Shown here: piece by piece, positions 31,343 to 41,954 of the stretch
Numbering within the stretch: the stretch's first letter is position 1
Layout of the letters: the number at the start of each line of letters is the position of its first letter
Source of the DNA: Apostichopus japonicus
Lineage: Eukaryota > Echinodermata > Holothuroidea > Aspidochirotida > Stichopodidae
Length of the DNA stretch: 64,000 nt
Direction of reading: 5' to 3'
Assembly: GCF_037975245.1 (NCBI RefSeq)
Contig: NC_092579.1
Span: 11,000,678-11,064,677, forward strand
The notes under the pieces: generated by a model
Told to the model about the DNA's origin: nothing
The model's input: only the letters and a program-made list of their open reading frames with translations
Database searches by the model: none
Translations under genes and position numbers: made by a program

Positions 31343-31809
31343 CCGGCCTCCCTCCGCCACCACGTACGGGACTCGCAAGCCCGACACAACGCCAACAATA
31401 AATCGATCAAGCTGGTCAATTGATACTGGTAGATCATTTTTCTCATAAAGTATCAATAGTATTTGCCATCACAGCTGGATAGGCCTGGATATACTGGACA
31501 CTTCCACCCAGACATATTCAAGCGGACATATCCACTCTGACATGCTCATCCAGACATATCTATCCGGACATACTCATCAGGACATATCCAACCAGTCTGG
31601 ACACCGAACGAACCACACCATCTACGCTCTCAACCTAACCTTCACCAGGTGAGTGCCTTGTGCCTCGTATTGTTGCTTTGATTCACATTACCGTTCATCC
31701 CTTGAGTAGGCTCCGGACACTTCGGCCTGGATTTTGCACTCCCTTTTGGGTGGGGTCTCCCACCCGACACGTGCCTCCCCGCTGTGGTTTAACGGCCACA
31801 GCGGTATAG
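31343..31809. other. DIRS 3' region with short GACATAT repeats
   Basis: About nine degenerate CCNGACATATCCA units at 31494-31610. GCTGTGGTTTAACGGCCACAGC near 31781 is a hairpin. No gene. Confidence 0.6.
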
Positions 31810-31975
31810 GGCAAATCCGGAAGGAAGAGAGAGTGCGCGGTGACCTGTGGGAGAGGTCAACAGGGGCGCAGTGCTAAAATTATACCAGTGGCATCTAGGT
31901 AGACTAGGAAATGTGAGTTAGTGTTGTAGGAGACAGGTAAGTATCGTCGTTCGTAAATACCCAAACCAGTGAGGT
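31810..31975 (+). repeat. DIRS right inverted terminal repeat
   Basis: Inverse of 11349-11478 over about 130 bp, then 35 bp of unique right terminus (GTATCGTCGTTCGTAAATACCC) that is reproduced in the internal complementary region. Confidence 0.85.
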
Positions 31976-32435
31976 TTGGTTTTTTTTTTTATAACCGTGG
32001 GTGTAAGCGTATGTACTGTACATGGCCGAGGCTATGTCATTGAATGTATGACATTGACAGTCTCGTAACTAACTGCTTTGAACCATAGATGAAATGTTGA
32101 AGAAAATCCCGGTAGTAGTTACGATACCAGGATTCATGTTGCAACACTACCGGTTGTTTGAAATTTGCAATACCGCACAATGCTACACCTACATTGGTGT
32201 GCAAAAGTAAACATGCAAATTGATTTTGTCGATAATGTGATAATTGTTTATCTCAATGTGCCAAGTGCGGATCTTAGAAGCAATTCAACTACAACTTAGT
32301 TCCTACCATGCTTCTTGTCGAAATATGTGTCAACAGTGCCTATGGTTTTGATATTTGAGTGCACACATATGATAGCCTATATAGTACAAACTTCGCTATC
32401 TCTACACAGGACAGTAACATTACAAGTAGTTGCAT
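31976..32435. other. No gene seen
   Basis: Contains the transposon-end-like ACCGG motifs at 32108-32185 noted with 14197-14345. Nothing else. Confidence 0.4.
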
Positions 32436-32790
32436 TTAAAGAGGCCATGACATGAAAAATCCAACTAATCGAGAGTAACTTCCTCTGAATCTATGAGAAA
32501 ATATATGTTCAAAACTATTCTCATCACCTTCAAAACCTCAATGACTAATCAGAAATTAACGTTTTAATATTCGCATCCGATAACAGAACTCTGAAAAATG
32601 TGATTTCAAAACAAGACAACGATCATGTCATATTAGGAACACAAGTGCCAAGCACAGGCATGTATCGGATGTGTGACGATCATACTGTCACACATACACG
32701 CACATTTACGTTGAAAGAACAACCACTGTATTACGCTATATCGTTAGAAATTTATTGTTGTTTTTACAACATGTAAAATATCTGAGAAAA

Positions 32791-33178
32791 ATGCCGGTCC
32801 GTTGTGTTGTTGGGGGCTGCAGTAATGTCATAACCCACGCAATTAGCCTTCCTCAATGGCCGAAGGACGAAAAAACACGGCGATTATGACCAAGTTAGTG
32901 CACAACACCAGCGCCGATTTCACTGGGCCTAGCCAGTATACAGCTCCGTATGTAGCGAACACTTCACGGAAGCATACTAAGATCCCTCCTTTTTTTTATG
33001 AAATAAAACAAATGGACTTTAACAGGTCGACATAAACGAGTCGTTCTTCCTGGCAAGTACCCCATATTAAATACTCCGAAGACCAGTTCAAGGAACAGGA
33101 AACCTCCAGTGGGGCAAGTGGTGATCCTTTGGAGGAAGCGCTGTCGAGCACTAGTAGTACTAGTATTAGCGTTACTAC
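32791..33178 (+). pseudogene. THAP-domain exon, decayed
   Basis: From ATG 32791: MPVRCVVGGCSN, the Cys-X4-Cys start of a THAP DNA-binding domain, then SLPQWPKDEKTRRL and an in-frame TGA. The remainder continues in other frames: TKLVHNTSADFTGPSQYTA, then CSEHFTEA, the Cys-X2-His pair that closes the zinc site. Further downstream a frame-shifted VVLPGKYPILNTP segment can still be read up to the hAT insertion point. So Cys/Cys/Cys/His ligands are all recognisable but two or more frameshifts and a stop inactivate the gene. The THAP domain would bind the transposon ends. Identified by motif, not by database search. Confidence 0.8.
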
Positions 33179-33185
33179 ACTGAAG

Positions 33186-34272
33186 CAGTGGCGGCGGAAC
33201 CGGGGGGGGGCTTGGGGGGCTCAGTCCCCCCAATGAAAAAGTTGAGGGGGCAAATGCATGATAAGCCCCCCCAATATTTACCAAGGCTCCGAAACGTACA
33301 TCTGCCCATTTTTCAATGCATACTTGTCGATCTGTCCGATGCACACGTATACAATATAGGTGTAATAATTTTAGTAATTGCTGGGGGACCCTGGTCCCTC
33401 GGGCCGTCCCCTGGCTATAGACCACATTGTCACTCCAACCGCGTCTTCACGCCCCGTGAAAAGTGGAAGCAGTGAGTGTGAGTACCGGTAAGTGTAACAC
33501 AACTTCATCTTAGGCCAATGACTTGCCTCATTTCAGCCAGTTCTCCAACATCCCCTTACTTAGTGGCGGAGCGTCCATATATACAGTCAGGGGGCGGATC
33601 CCCTCCTGACGGACTCAAATGGACTGCTGGCGCCCTTTTCAGCTTTTCACTACTTTGAACTTATTCGCGATATATTGACTATTTTATTGCGCTCTCATAT
33701 ACCTATTGACATTTGTCATATTCTGTTGGTGTAATTTTCTGACAAAATGGCGACGACACCTATTTATTCTCCGTTTATCTGCAAATTAGCAAGGCCCGGA
33801 AAGGGTCATTTCCTGCAATCTAGGGAGTAACTTTACTCAAAAATTTTCTGTACGCTCCGCGCCAACCTGTGGTGGCGCTCCGCTTAGATAGTGTCGAAAG
33901 CGCCCCTACAGACCATTCTTGCCCCCCCTGACCAATACCCCTAGCTCCGCCACTGACCTTACTACACTCAAAAAAGTCTTTGCGAGTACACTACGAGTAA
34001 TAGCTACTCTCTTAAAACACCATCGAATATACAAATTACAATGTTTTTACAGACTTTTACGTGCAATCTGAGAAATTGCAGGCTTGAGACCCATATTTTA
34101 GGGCTAGGTATTCGCAGCATAAAACACTCGGGAAGTGCCGTTTCCGGCCATCTGGGGGTTTGAAAAAACCCAAAATTTTCTTGTACGCTCCATGCCAACC
34201 GATGGTGGCGCTCCGCTTAGATAGTCTCCACACATTAGCCCCCCCAATAATTTTTCCGTTCCGGCGCGCCTG
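33186..34272. mobile_element. hAT-like element, 1087 bp
   Basis: Perfect 8-bp duplication CACTGAAG at 33178-33185 and 34273-34280. Ends CAGTGGCGGCGGAACCGG and the inverse of CAGGCGCGCCGGAACGG, with G-runs and C-runs just inside. No transposase. Interrupts the THAP exon of the surrounding element. Confidence 0.9.
33561..33955. mobile_element. 395-bp hAT MITE nested in the hAT element
   Basis: TAGTGGCGGAGC at the left end and GCTCCGCCACTG at the right; GTCAGGGGG is shared subterminally. Flanks CCCTTACT and ACCTTACT agree at 7 of 8 positions. Confidence 0.8.
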
Positions 34273-34606
34273 CACTGAAGTCTGTATCATCTAAATTAAA
34301 ACCCCCTTCATTGCCCTATTGTGTAGTAATAAGCTATGAGGTTAGCTTCAAGAGGGATGGGTTGCATCATCTTGTGAAAAATCTCAGTGCCCCAGTTAAT
34401 TTCTGGAACATGCTGGGTCAGTTTGTAATGGCAATAATATTTCTTATTCGTATTCCAGGACACAATTTTTGTTGGGGAGGGAGTAGGGGTGATATCGATG
34501 GGTCAAAAGAAGTAGTTAAAAAAATTATATTCCATCTTGGGTGTTTAAATTTCACAGAAATACACACAACATACAGGTAGGTCAAATCTTAAATCATTGA
34601 ACAAAG

Positions 34607-34612
34607 TTTATT
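34607..34612 (-). terminator. Poly(A) signal of the minus-strand P2X7-like gene
   Basis: AATAAA on the minus strand about 780 nt beyond the stop codon of the exon at 35395-35656. Plausible but not proven. Confidence 0.45.
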
Positions 34613-35394
34613 AAATATCAGTTCTAGACAGTCATTCTGGACAATCTGAACAAGCCTGTAACTAAACCAGATTGACAACAATCATTCAATTACAGTATAT
34701 GACATAAAAATAAAACTACTTTCCAAAGACAATATCATTCTTAAATTACACTGATGTAATTTGTGACATCAAAGGTTTAAGGAAAAACAACTTACATGAA
34801 ATTTTTGACTTTAAGCCTACAAATCAGATGCATGTCCATTGCCATCAATCGTTGTTGTGACAAATTAATTAGAATATACCAGAAGCAAATAGAATAAAGG
34901 GTAATTTAAACAAGAAACACAGCACGATGCAAATCACATGGAACAATGTTACCCACACAGGACCACACGTACAACACTGACGTGCAACGTGAAACACAGC
35001 ATCACACGCATTAAAACAATCGGAGAGCATTAACAGGGTGTACTGCTGAGTTTCTGAAGAAAGATTGTAAAACAAACCACCTGCTGCTGAAGAAACAAAG
35101 TCTAAACATTCAAGAGTTCTGCTACCTCCATTGGTCTTTATTATGACTTTCTGTCAAATATCATTGGAGATATGGATATTTTGGCTTCCAGATTAAAGGT
35201 ACAAAGCAAACATGCCTGGGAGGTAAATGCTCCTAAAAAGTTCAATCACTGTTCACTTATGCACATAGTACATGACATCATGGTCACGCCAATACATGTG
35301 TCCAAATGCCACAAAACATGCCTTTTCTTTTCATTGTTGATGTTGGGTCTGGAAAATGACCATTTCATCCGTAATTTAAAGTCTTGAATTTCAG

Positions 35395-35656
35395 TCAACA
35401 CTGAGGGAACCCTGACGCATCGATAATCCAACATAATCGTAGAATAGAAAGGTGCTTCTGAAGGGATTTCTCAAGCAAGGCTTCCTCTACAATTGAGTTT
35501 TCTCCTGGCAACTTGAATGCAGTGTACTGACCATTGGCTGGAAACTCACTTCTGATCCTTTGGACTGCACATGATGGTAGCACAACCCTAACGTGTCTTG
35601 CTAGGAACCCCCAGCACCATTGAACCCCTTGACAGTAGGCTCTGTATCTGTACTGC
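35395..35656 (-). CDS. Last exon of a P2X7-like C-terminal-domain protein
   Basis: Minus-strand exon preceded by a good acceptor (ATAATTTTCTTCAG). It encodes YRYRAYCQGVQWCWGFLARH, then VRVVLPSCAVQRIRSEFP and QYTAFKLPG, and stops at 35395. The AY.Q.V.WCWG.L.R..RVVLPSCAV..IR..FP pattern is that of the zinc-binding C-terminal domain of P2X7 receptors, which occurs as stand-alone proteins, often in many copies, in invertebrates. The preceding exon may be in the frame 35777-35971 (Glu/Ser-rich, ADLEPNTATEVQ). Lies within the TTAA-flanked element and converges on the THAP exon. Probable role unknown; transposon cargo or host gene cannot be distinguished. Confidence 0.6.
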
Positions 35657-35776
35657 CTGAAGAAAATTATGGAAGTTCAAATGTATTAATGCGGGCCCAT
35701 GATGTCCACAATAACAAGCAGTGATACAATGTACAGTTACGGTTCCATGCCTAACAATAACACCTCAGGTCCACCC

Positions 35777-35971
35777 TCAATGCAATGTTCGGTTCAATAT
35801 GGGCATGATCATTGCCTTCACTCTCTGCTTCAAATATGAGAAAGGGCACTCTAACTCTAGCCCAATTTCACTGCCTGGTGAAGAACCACTATCACTTTGA
35901 ACTTCGGTTGCAGTATTTGGTTCTAAATCTGCCATTCCACCATATATCTTCGGAGGAAACAGTGAGAGCAA
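35777..35971 (-). CDS. Possible first exon of the P2X7-like gene
   Basis: Minus-strand frame of 64 codons starting 14 nt downstream of the CRE palindrome. Acidic, Ser-rich (SDSGSSPGSEIGLELE), as seen before the Cys-rich domain in P2X7-like stand-alone proteins. No donor clearly joining it to 35656 was identified, so the link is inference. Confidence 0.35.
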   Translation of the reverse strand: MLSLFPPKIYGGMADLEPNTATEVQSDSGSSPGSEIGLELECPFSYLKQRVKAMIMPILNRTLH

Positions 35972-35984
35972 ATCGTGTTCCTAA

Positions 35985-36006
35985 CATGACGTCATATGAC
36001 GTCATG
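35985..36006. promoter_or_regulatory. 22-bp perfect palindrome with two CRE sites
   Basis: Two TGACGTCA sites, 35987-35994 and 35997-36004, separated by two bases and flanked by CA and TG, making a perfect palindrome. TGACGTCA is the CREB/ATF consensus. Located immediately upstream of the minus-strand frame at 35777-35971. Confidence 0.65.
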
Positions 36007-36188
36007 AGATTAGGAAAATTTTCAGGCGAACAAACTTTTCAAGCCCTGAAGAGGGTAAATTAATTCTCAATTTTCGACTGGAAAAATCAAGTTTTTATCT
36101 GGCAGAATGGTTGATGTTTTAGAGAACATGCTTAGATTGATCCCCAAAAAGATTGGACGTTTAGATTTTCATGTCATGGCCACTTTAA

Positions 36189-36414
36189 ACAACATACCTT
36201 GTGTTCATTGAGCTCTATAGATGCAAGAATGTTTGCAGACAATGGTAAGGAACTATTAGCCAAACAAATCACAGGAATTTTGGAAACGGATCATTGGCTA
36301 TTTTCAGCATGAAAATCTCTGTAATGGGAATGATGTTAACTCTGTACTTTGCTGTTGATTGTTATGATTTGTTTTCAAACAAATTCAATCATCTGTACAA
36401 AGGATTGGAAAAAA
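36189..36414. other. No gene seen
   Basis: Short AT-rich spacer between two elements. Confidence 0.4.
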
Positions 36415-36905
36415 TTTTTGTTCTTTTGGGAAGTTGTGGTTTTTTATGGAAGCTTAAAAGTGCCATGAACATAAGAAAAACTTTGCCCCATAAGTTTACA
36501 GTTTTCAGTAAATTGTTTAGATAAAAAGATAATATCTTAACAAAAAATCATAAAAATGTTGGATTGCTCATTTGCTTTAACTGAGCAATATTGAACAATT
36601 TTTGTATCTCGTCAATTCAATATTTTTCTGAAAAATGTTCAATTGTTCACTTCATTCCAACTGAGCAATTGAACAATTGTCAGAAAAATTTCGAATTGAC
36701 AAGATCTGATTAGCTGTCAATAAAACATTTTGCAGAAAAAATGTTCAATTGCTCAGTTAGAGCAACAGAGCAATCCAACATTTTTCTGATTTTTGATAAG
36801 ATATTATCTTGTTATCTAAACATGAAAAATGTTGACTTATTAGGGCAAAGTTTTCTTATGTTGGTGGCACTTTTAAGCTTCCGTAGTTTTTTGAAAAGAA
36901 ACAAT
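36415..36905. mobile_element. 490-bp imperfect palindrome (foldback)
   Basis: TATGGAAGCTTAAAAGTGCC (36450) pairs with GGCACTTTTAAGCTTCCGTA (36867); AAAATGTTGGATTGCTC (36554) pairs with GAGCAATCCAACATTTTT (36769); arms about 230 bp, centre near 36660. Rich in TTGAACAATT/AATTGTTCAA words. Confidence 0.85.
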
Positions 36906-36918
36906 TTAAAACGGAAGC

Positions 36919-37506
36919 TGGTCACTTCGTCCAACAACCATTTCGCCCAACTGCCATTTAGCCCACCTTACCATTTCGCCCAACCTTACCATTTCGCCCA
37001 ACCAGCATGGTCATTTCGCCTAACCTTGCTGGTCATTTCGCCCAACATTGATTAAATATTATACTTCAATATTGGTCAATTTAATAAGGAAACGATTGGG
37101 AATTGTTAACGTTACAGTGGTTACAGTCGGTAGGATGGATCAGTGTTTTAGGGGTTAGGTTTTTATGGAGACCGATTCCTCTTTGTTTGTATAATTAAAT
37201 AACTTCCATTGTATGCGTAACCGCCTAAAGTAGTGTAATCCTCCCATTATACCCGAAATAACTGCTCAGACTCTGATCGATATCGAACAGATTTACCTAC
37301 CACAAAGTAATATAACCCAAAATAAATCAAATTGAACTAGTGAAATAGAAAAAGTGATATTATTCTGACTGAATATGAGTAAAAAAATTGTTGGGCGAAA
37401 TGACCATGCTGGTTGGGCGAAATGACCATGCTGGTTGGGCAAAATGACCATGCTAGTTGGGCGAATTGGCAGTTGGGCGAAATGGTTGTTGGGGGCGAAG
37501 TGACCA
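36919..37506. mobile_element. 588-bp inverted-repeat element with repeated TTCGCCCAACC words
   Basis: GGAAGC duplicated at 36913-36918 and 37507-37512. Ends TGGTCACTTCG and CGAAGTGACCA; inversion continues through CAACAACCATTTCGCCCAACTGCCA. Each end carries 4-5 copies of CATTTCGCCCAACCAGCATGG (or its complement). No coding region. Confidence 0.9.
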
Positions 37507-37512
37507 GGAAGC

Positions 37513-38265
37513 ATTCAAAACAAGTGTTTGCTATGCTTTTATTTATACAGGAAGACACAACATCAAGTCTAATCAGGGACTTGATACAAGCAGACTTGCC
37601 TAGAAGCATAAAAATAGTAAAAAGCAGAGTGGTAACACATAACTAACAAAAATAAATAATAGCAATATCAGTGATGCCCTGTGTTAATGTAAGTACAAGA
37701 GTTATTAATTGAACTACCATTAAAGTTCAGTGTGCCATGCAGGCCATCACAGGGGCATAACGTAATGAATTCAGACGGAGGTCTGTGGTATGAATAAGAA
37801 ATATGAGAAATATTAGAATACAAAATATGAGTTAAATGAGAAATATAAGTTATATGAGAAATATGAGAATAAAAAATATGAGTTAAATATTAATAAGATC
37901 CTTTTCAAGGTCTTCTCTATTATTCTTGTACCCTGGCATGGAACTCTGATGCTCCTGAGATTGAGTGATACAGGTTGCTGGTTGCCTCCATATTTAAAAG
38001 GATTGTCTGGTGGCCCAAAGAAGTTACCTTAAAAAATAGTAAATAATTTTCCGAACATGTTGTCAAAGTATGAGAACGCTAATGTTGCGTTTGACAGAGA
38101 AACGATTTTTTAATCGTTATGGATAGACATTTCAAATATGATTTGAACAGTACAATACGTGACGTCAGCTCTGCCATAGCAGGTTGCGTCATAACCCACC
38201 CTCCGCACAGTACCTATACGGTAATCACAACAAAAACAGCGTGTGTATACAGATAAATTTCTTCC
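37513..38265. other. No gene seen
   Basis: ATATGAG-type simple repeats at 37800-37890 (AAATATGAGAATA / GAGTTAAAT). Otherwise unassigned. Confidence 0.45.
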
Positions 38266-38270
38266 TTAAT

Positions 38271-38775
38271 TTCCGGTGAAATTTCTTAAAAATTAGATAT
38301 GTTTTCAAAAACTCCTTAAGCCACCATGTACTTGAGCGGTGGTTCCGTGGTCTTTGTGTAACACAAGGTAAATTTTAACAGCAGACTCTGAGTTGTTCAG
38401 GCTATACATCGCGCTATCCAGCTCCAACGCGAAAAATGTTCGCATGTAGGCTGTACTCAAACGTTGACAATCGGACAGTTCTGCGAAGCCTAAGCTTTTC
38501 AGCGCTATATTCTGCTCTGACAACGATTCGATCAATTTCTTCAATAATTTCCGGTGAAATTTCTTATAAATTAGATATGATTTAAAAAACTCCTTAAGCC
38601 GCAATATATTTAGTAGATCGGTGGTTTCGTGGTCTTTGTGTAACACAAGATAAGTTTTAACAGCAGGCTCTTCGTTGTTTATACATCGCGGTATCCAGCA
38701 CCAGCGCGAAGAATGTTCGCGTGTATAGGCTACTATAACGTTTACAATCGGACAGTTCTGCGATGACATCGATCC
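38271..38775 (-). repeat. Tandem duplication, 278-bp unit, with a 158-codon minus frame
   Basis: TTCCGGTGAAATTTCTTA recurs at 38271 and 38549; both units contain CGTGGTCTTTGTGTAACACAAG, AACAGCAG and AATCGGACAGTTCTGCGA. About 80 % identity by eye. The minus strand is open across both units (38305-38781), each encoding a KTYLVLHKDH / KIYLVLHKDH segment preceded by S..CQRLS..Y or S.NCPIVNV. A frame kept through two diverged units suggests an exon duplication, but no known domain is recognised and no start context or splice site was established. Confidence 0.6.
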
Positions 38776-38781
38776 CGCCAA

Positions 38782-40305
38782 GTTTCATCTTTCGGTTTAA
38801 CGAATACTTTATAAGTTTCCTTTTACTGTTAATTTGATCCGTGAATTTTATTTCAGCGAGTTCGAAGAACAGTTAATGAACTGTGGTTTGAGTGTGAGTG
38901 TACTATGTGTAACGCTATACAAGTACACCAACTGAGCATCGTAGTATATACGTTCGCGAGTATGTACGTTATATATATGAGGCAATTCAATGTGCTTACA
39001 CGTGAGTTAATTTGCTGCGGAATTGGGAGTGCTAACTTCAAGTCGCCTGTTTTGCCTATCTGCAAGCACTACGTCAAACACCATATTGAAGCGTTCGAAC
39101 AAACGGTACTTTTGGTGAGAAACTGGTGAATTTGAAAACCAGATTTCTACAAGAAGAAAATGTCGAATGGGGACAATTTTTACATGGTTAGAAAGAGAAA
39201 AATAATAACTACAAGGACAATGTATCAAAATCTTCCACCAGACAATTCCTTTAAAGAGTTTGTTGACAAAGAGATCCTAGGAGAGGTCTACTTCCTCCCC
39301 ATTAATCAAATCTTTCAACCAGAGGCAATCCCGAGTTGTGTATCTTATCGCCAGCAAACACTGGTTTCAACTTAACAAATTTATTTTTAGACCTATGCAA
39401 TTTGGCAATACCATTTTGAAGTTAACATGACTACATTCATATGATTTTAAACACAAGTGCTCTAATGGCCGGCACTACTTTCATGAGTGAAGACAAATTT
39501 AGCTTGACCTCTGAAATGGTACACTGTGTGTTTAATCATGAATTTGTGCAGAGGAGCGTTCAGTACGGCTAGCATTAATTGTTGCATCTTTACATATTTT
39601 TATAAATTTCTTACTCATATTTATTACGGAGCAGGAGGAACGTTCTGATTTTCGATGTGAAATATTTTTATACATACATTGGCTGAATAAATAAACTAAA
39701 AAAATAAATAAAATACCAACTCAGGTAGATATTCAATCTCCCCTGTTTTGGGCCAAAACAGGGGACATGGGTGGTATTTGCTATAGGCAGGGAAGATCAT
39801 AGGGTAACTTTTAACACTAGAAAGATTATCAGTCATTGTCAATCAGTGAAATTCAAATGCAGCGTGAAGGTAATTATACATAGACTAGGCCAATTTTGTC
39901 CTCTTGTGCGCTTAGTTGCAGGGAATAGACCTAGGCTCTAGGCACAATGCAGTACTCACGTACAGGAATACAAGTTATAGGTTAGACCCAGACATGAAGG
40001 TGAACCGTGTCACGAAACTAGGACTTCCATTCACATTGTGAACGCGCCACGCATTACCACCATCTAACACTTAGACATATTTGGAAATTTCAAAACCCAC
40101 CAATTAAGCCAAGTTTTGACACATAACTTGACCAGGCCAGGAACAATATTGTACTTTGTAGCCTAGTTGTATGAATCATATGCCCAGGCCTAACATACCA
40201 GTTAGGTTTTTGCAGCTTAAGCTAGATCTAGGCTTAGTATAGGCTTGGTATATATACTCCTCTCAATTCACTAGGCCTGCAACTAAGGACTGGGTACTGG
40301 TATAA
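38782..40305. other. No assigned gene; small frames only
   Basis: Frame 39160-39375 (plus, 71 codons) has ordinary amino acid composition and follows an in-frame-looking purine-rich leader, but nothing is recognised. AATAAATAAAC...AAATAAATAAAAT at 39690-39716 looks like a retroelement 3' tail. Confidence 0.35.
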
Positions 40306-40311
40306 GATATA

Positions 40312-40710
40312 CGTTTGACATTTAACCATGTGACTGTTGACCTAAGTTCCCATGGCAACCACATATTTCGATAATAATTGACATTGCCATGATACCTGTG
40401 AAAGTTCAATGTCAATTCAATGTTTCCCCTTGGAGTTATGTAGCAAAAACTCAATTTGCACTCAATTTGACCTTTGGATCCGGGGCCTACAAGACACAAG
40501 GGTTCACTTTGGGGTACCTTCCTACCAAGTTTGAAGAAAATCGGCCAAGTCGTTTAAGAAAGAGATTGTCACACCATATTGTGCTAAAAATCTACATTTG
40601 ACCTTTAACCATGTGACCTTGGTTCCATGGGAATCACCTATTTTGGTACTACTTGACATTACCATGATACCTGTGAAGGTTCCATGTCAATTCCATATTC
40701 CAAAGCATTC
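40312..40710 (+). repeat. Two-unit direct repeat, about 293-bp spacing
   Basis: TTTAACCATGTGAC at 40320 and 40613, each followed by TTGACATTRCCATGATACCTGTGAA and TCAATGTCAATTC-like text. Related to a dispersed family of TTTGACC/CATGTGACC repeats. Confidence 0.75.
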
Positions 40711-40719
40711 AACTTAGCT

Positions 40720-41954
40720 GTCAGTTGTAAGACTCAGTTGTAGCTAAGTTTCAATGCTAAAACTAGGCTGGGCTTCCCCGGACCCGTACAGGTTGCATTA
40801 TCCCTATATATTTCCATTGTGTCAATAACTTAGACAATTCAGGCTTTCAAGTTCAATGGGCATATGCAAGGAGACCTGCTTTATGCCTACCATGAATGTA
40901 AGTTGATTCTTTTCATGTTTAGTGCTGAATAATTTGCATAAAACAAATAGTAGCTAAAATCAACAGATTACGTAGCACCATTGTCAAAATAGAATACCAA
41001 GAAAGTATTTCCTTAGTAAAAACCGTTCACAAAATTCAGAAACACCAGGAAGTGCTTGGAGCACACTGTTCATGTAACGTTCATGCAAGTGTGACAAATT
41101 TAGTATTCCTCTCTGTTGCGTCCTTTGGGAAGCGGAAGAAACTCACTAGTCTGATGTGGTTTTATGGCTTTCCTGACAACACAATTACATACTAATTATC
41201 ATCACTCAAAAAATAAAAAAAAATTAATAAATAGTTGCTCTGTTCACAGATTTTTACTTCCAATTATTGAAATTACTCAATAACATTGTTAATGTGATGC
41301 TCCCCCAGTGTCATTGCACTTTGCACAAAATTTTTTTATCAGAAAGGAATTTTCCTGAGATGATTTTGAAGGAGAGAGCCTAAAAGCGTCTTGACCATCT
41401 TGAAAAATGCCATCGAAGCGTTTATTGTCAATGTTTGCAATTCTTCCTGTGTTTTTATCTCCATATAATACATATATGGAGATTATCTCACACCAATCGT
41501 TTTCAGTCTGAGGGCTCTTTAAATGCCTACTAGGTTTTACCCAAATGTCTGTTTGATGTGAAATTTCATTGTAGTGTACATCACAAGATGAGACTTAAAT
41601 GTTACTTATTGATAACATTTTAAAATGATCAGAAAACATACTTTTGGTACGGTTTCCGTAATTTTTTAGGTGATTTTTAATACAGCACATGGTACTTAAA
41701 GGTATTGCGATGTACACGTAACCATTTGCTCAATTACATCGGTGAACATAGTGTTATTATTTTGATATCGTGACCTGTACCTTTAAATTCAACTCCCTGT
41801 CTTTATGATAATTAGATAAAAACACATGGTGATCATGCAGTAATAAGGCAATATCATTGGTTGAATTTCTGATTCCTATTGTGATTGGACGAGCGCTTGT
41901 CGATATGCTGGATGTTTGGGGTAAAAATAAATGGAACTGCTGTGCAAGCCGGTG
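40720..41954. other. No gene seen
   Basis: AT-rich unassigned sequence. Confidence 0.4.

Larger units (their letters stand above)
32440..36184. mobile_element. Kolobok-like DNA transposon (TTAA site, THAP exon)
   Basis: TTAA at 32436-32439 and 36185-36188 flanks inverted ends AGAGGCCATGACATGAAAA and the inverse of AGTGGCCATGACATGAAAA. TTAA duplication with a THAP domain inside is the signature of the Kolobok superfamily (family knowledge). The element holds a decayed THAP exon, a hAT element (33186-34272) and a second, convergent coding segment. A full transposase catalytic region was not found. Confidence 0.75.

Noticed and set aside
14197-32187. An 18-kb transposon joining the end-like sequences at 14197 and 32185
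   Set aside because: It would cross the DIRS boundary at 31975, so the two nests cannot both be right; the match is also imperfect.
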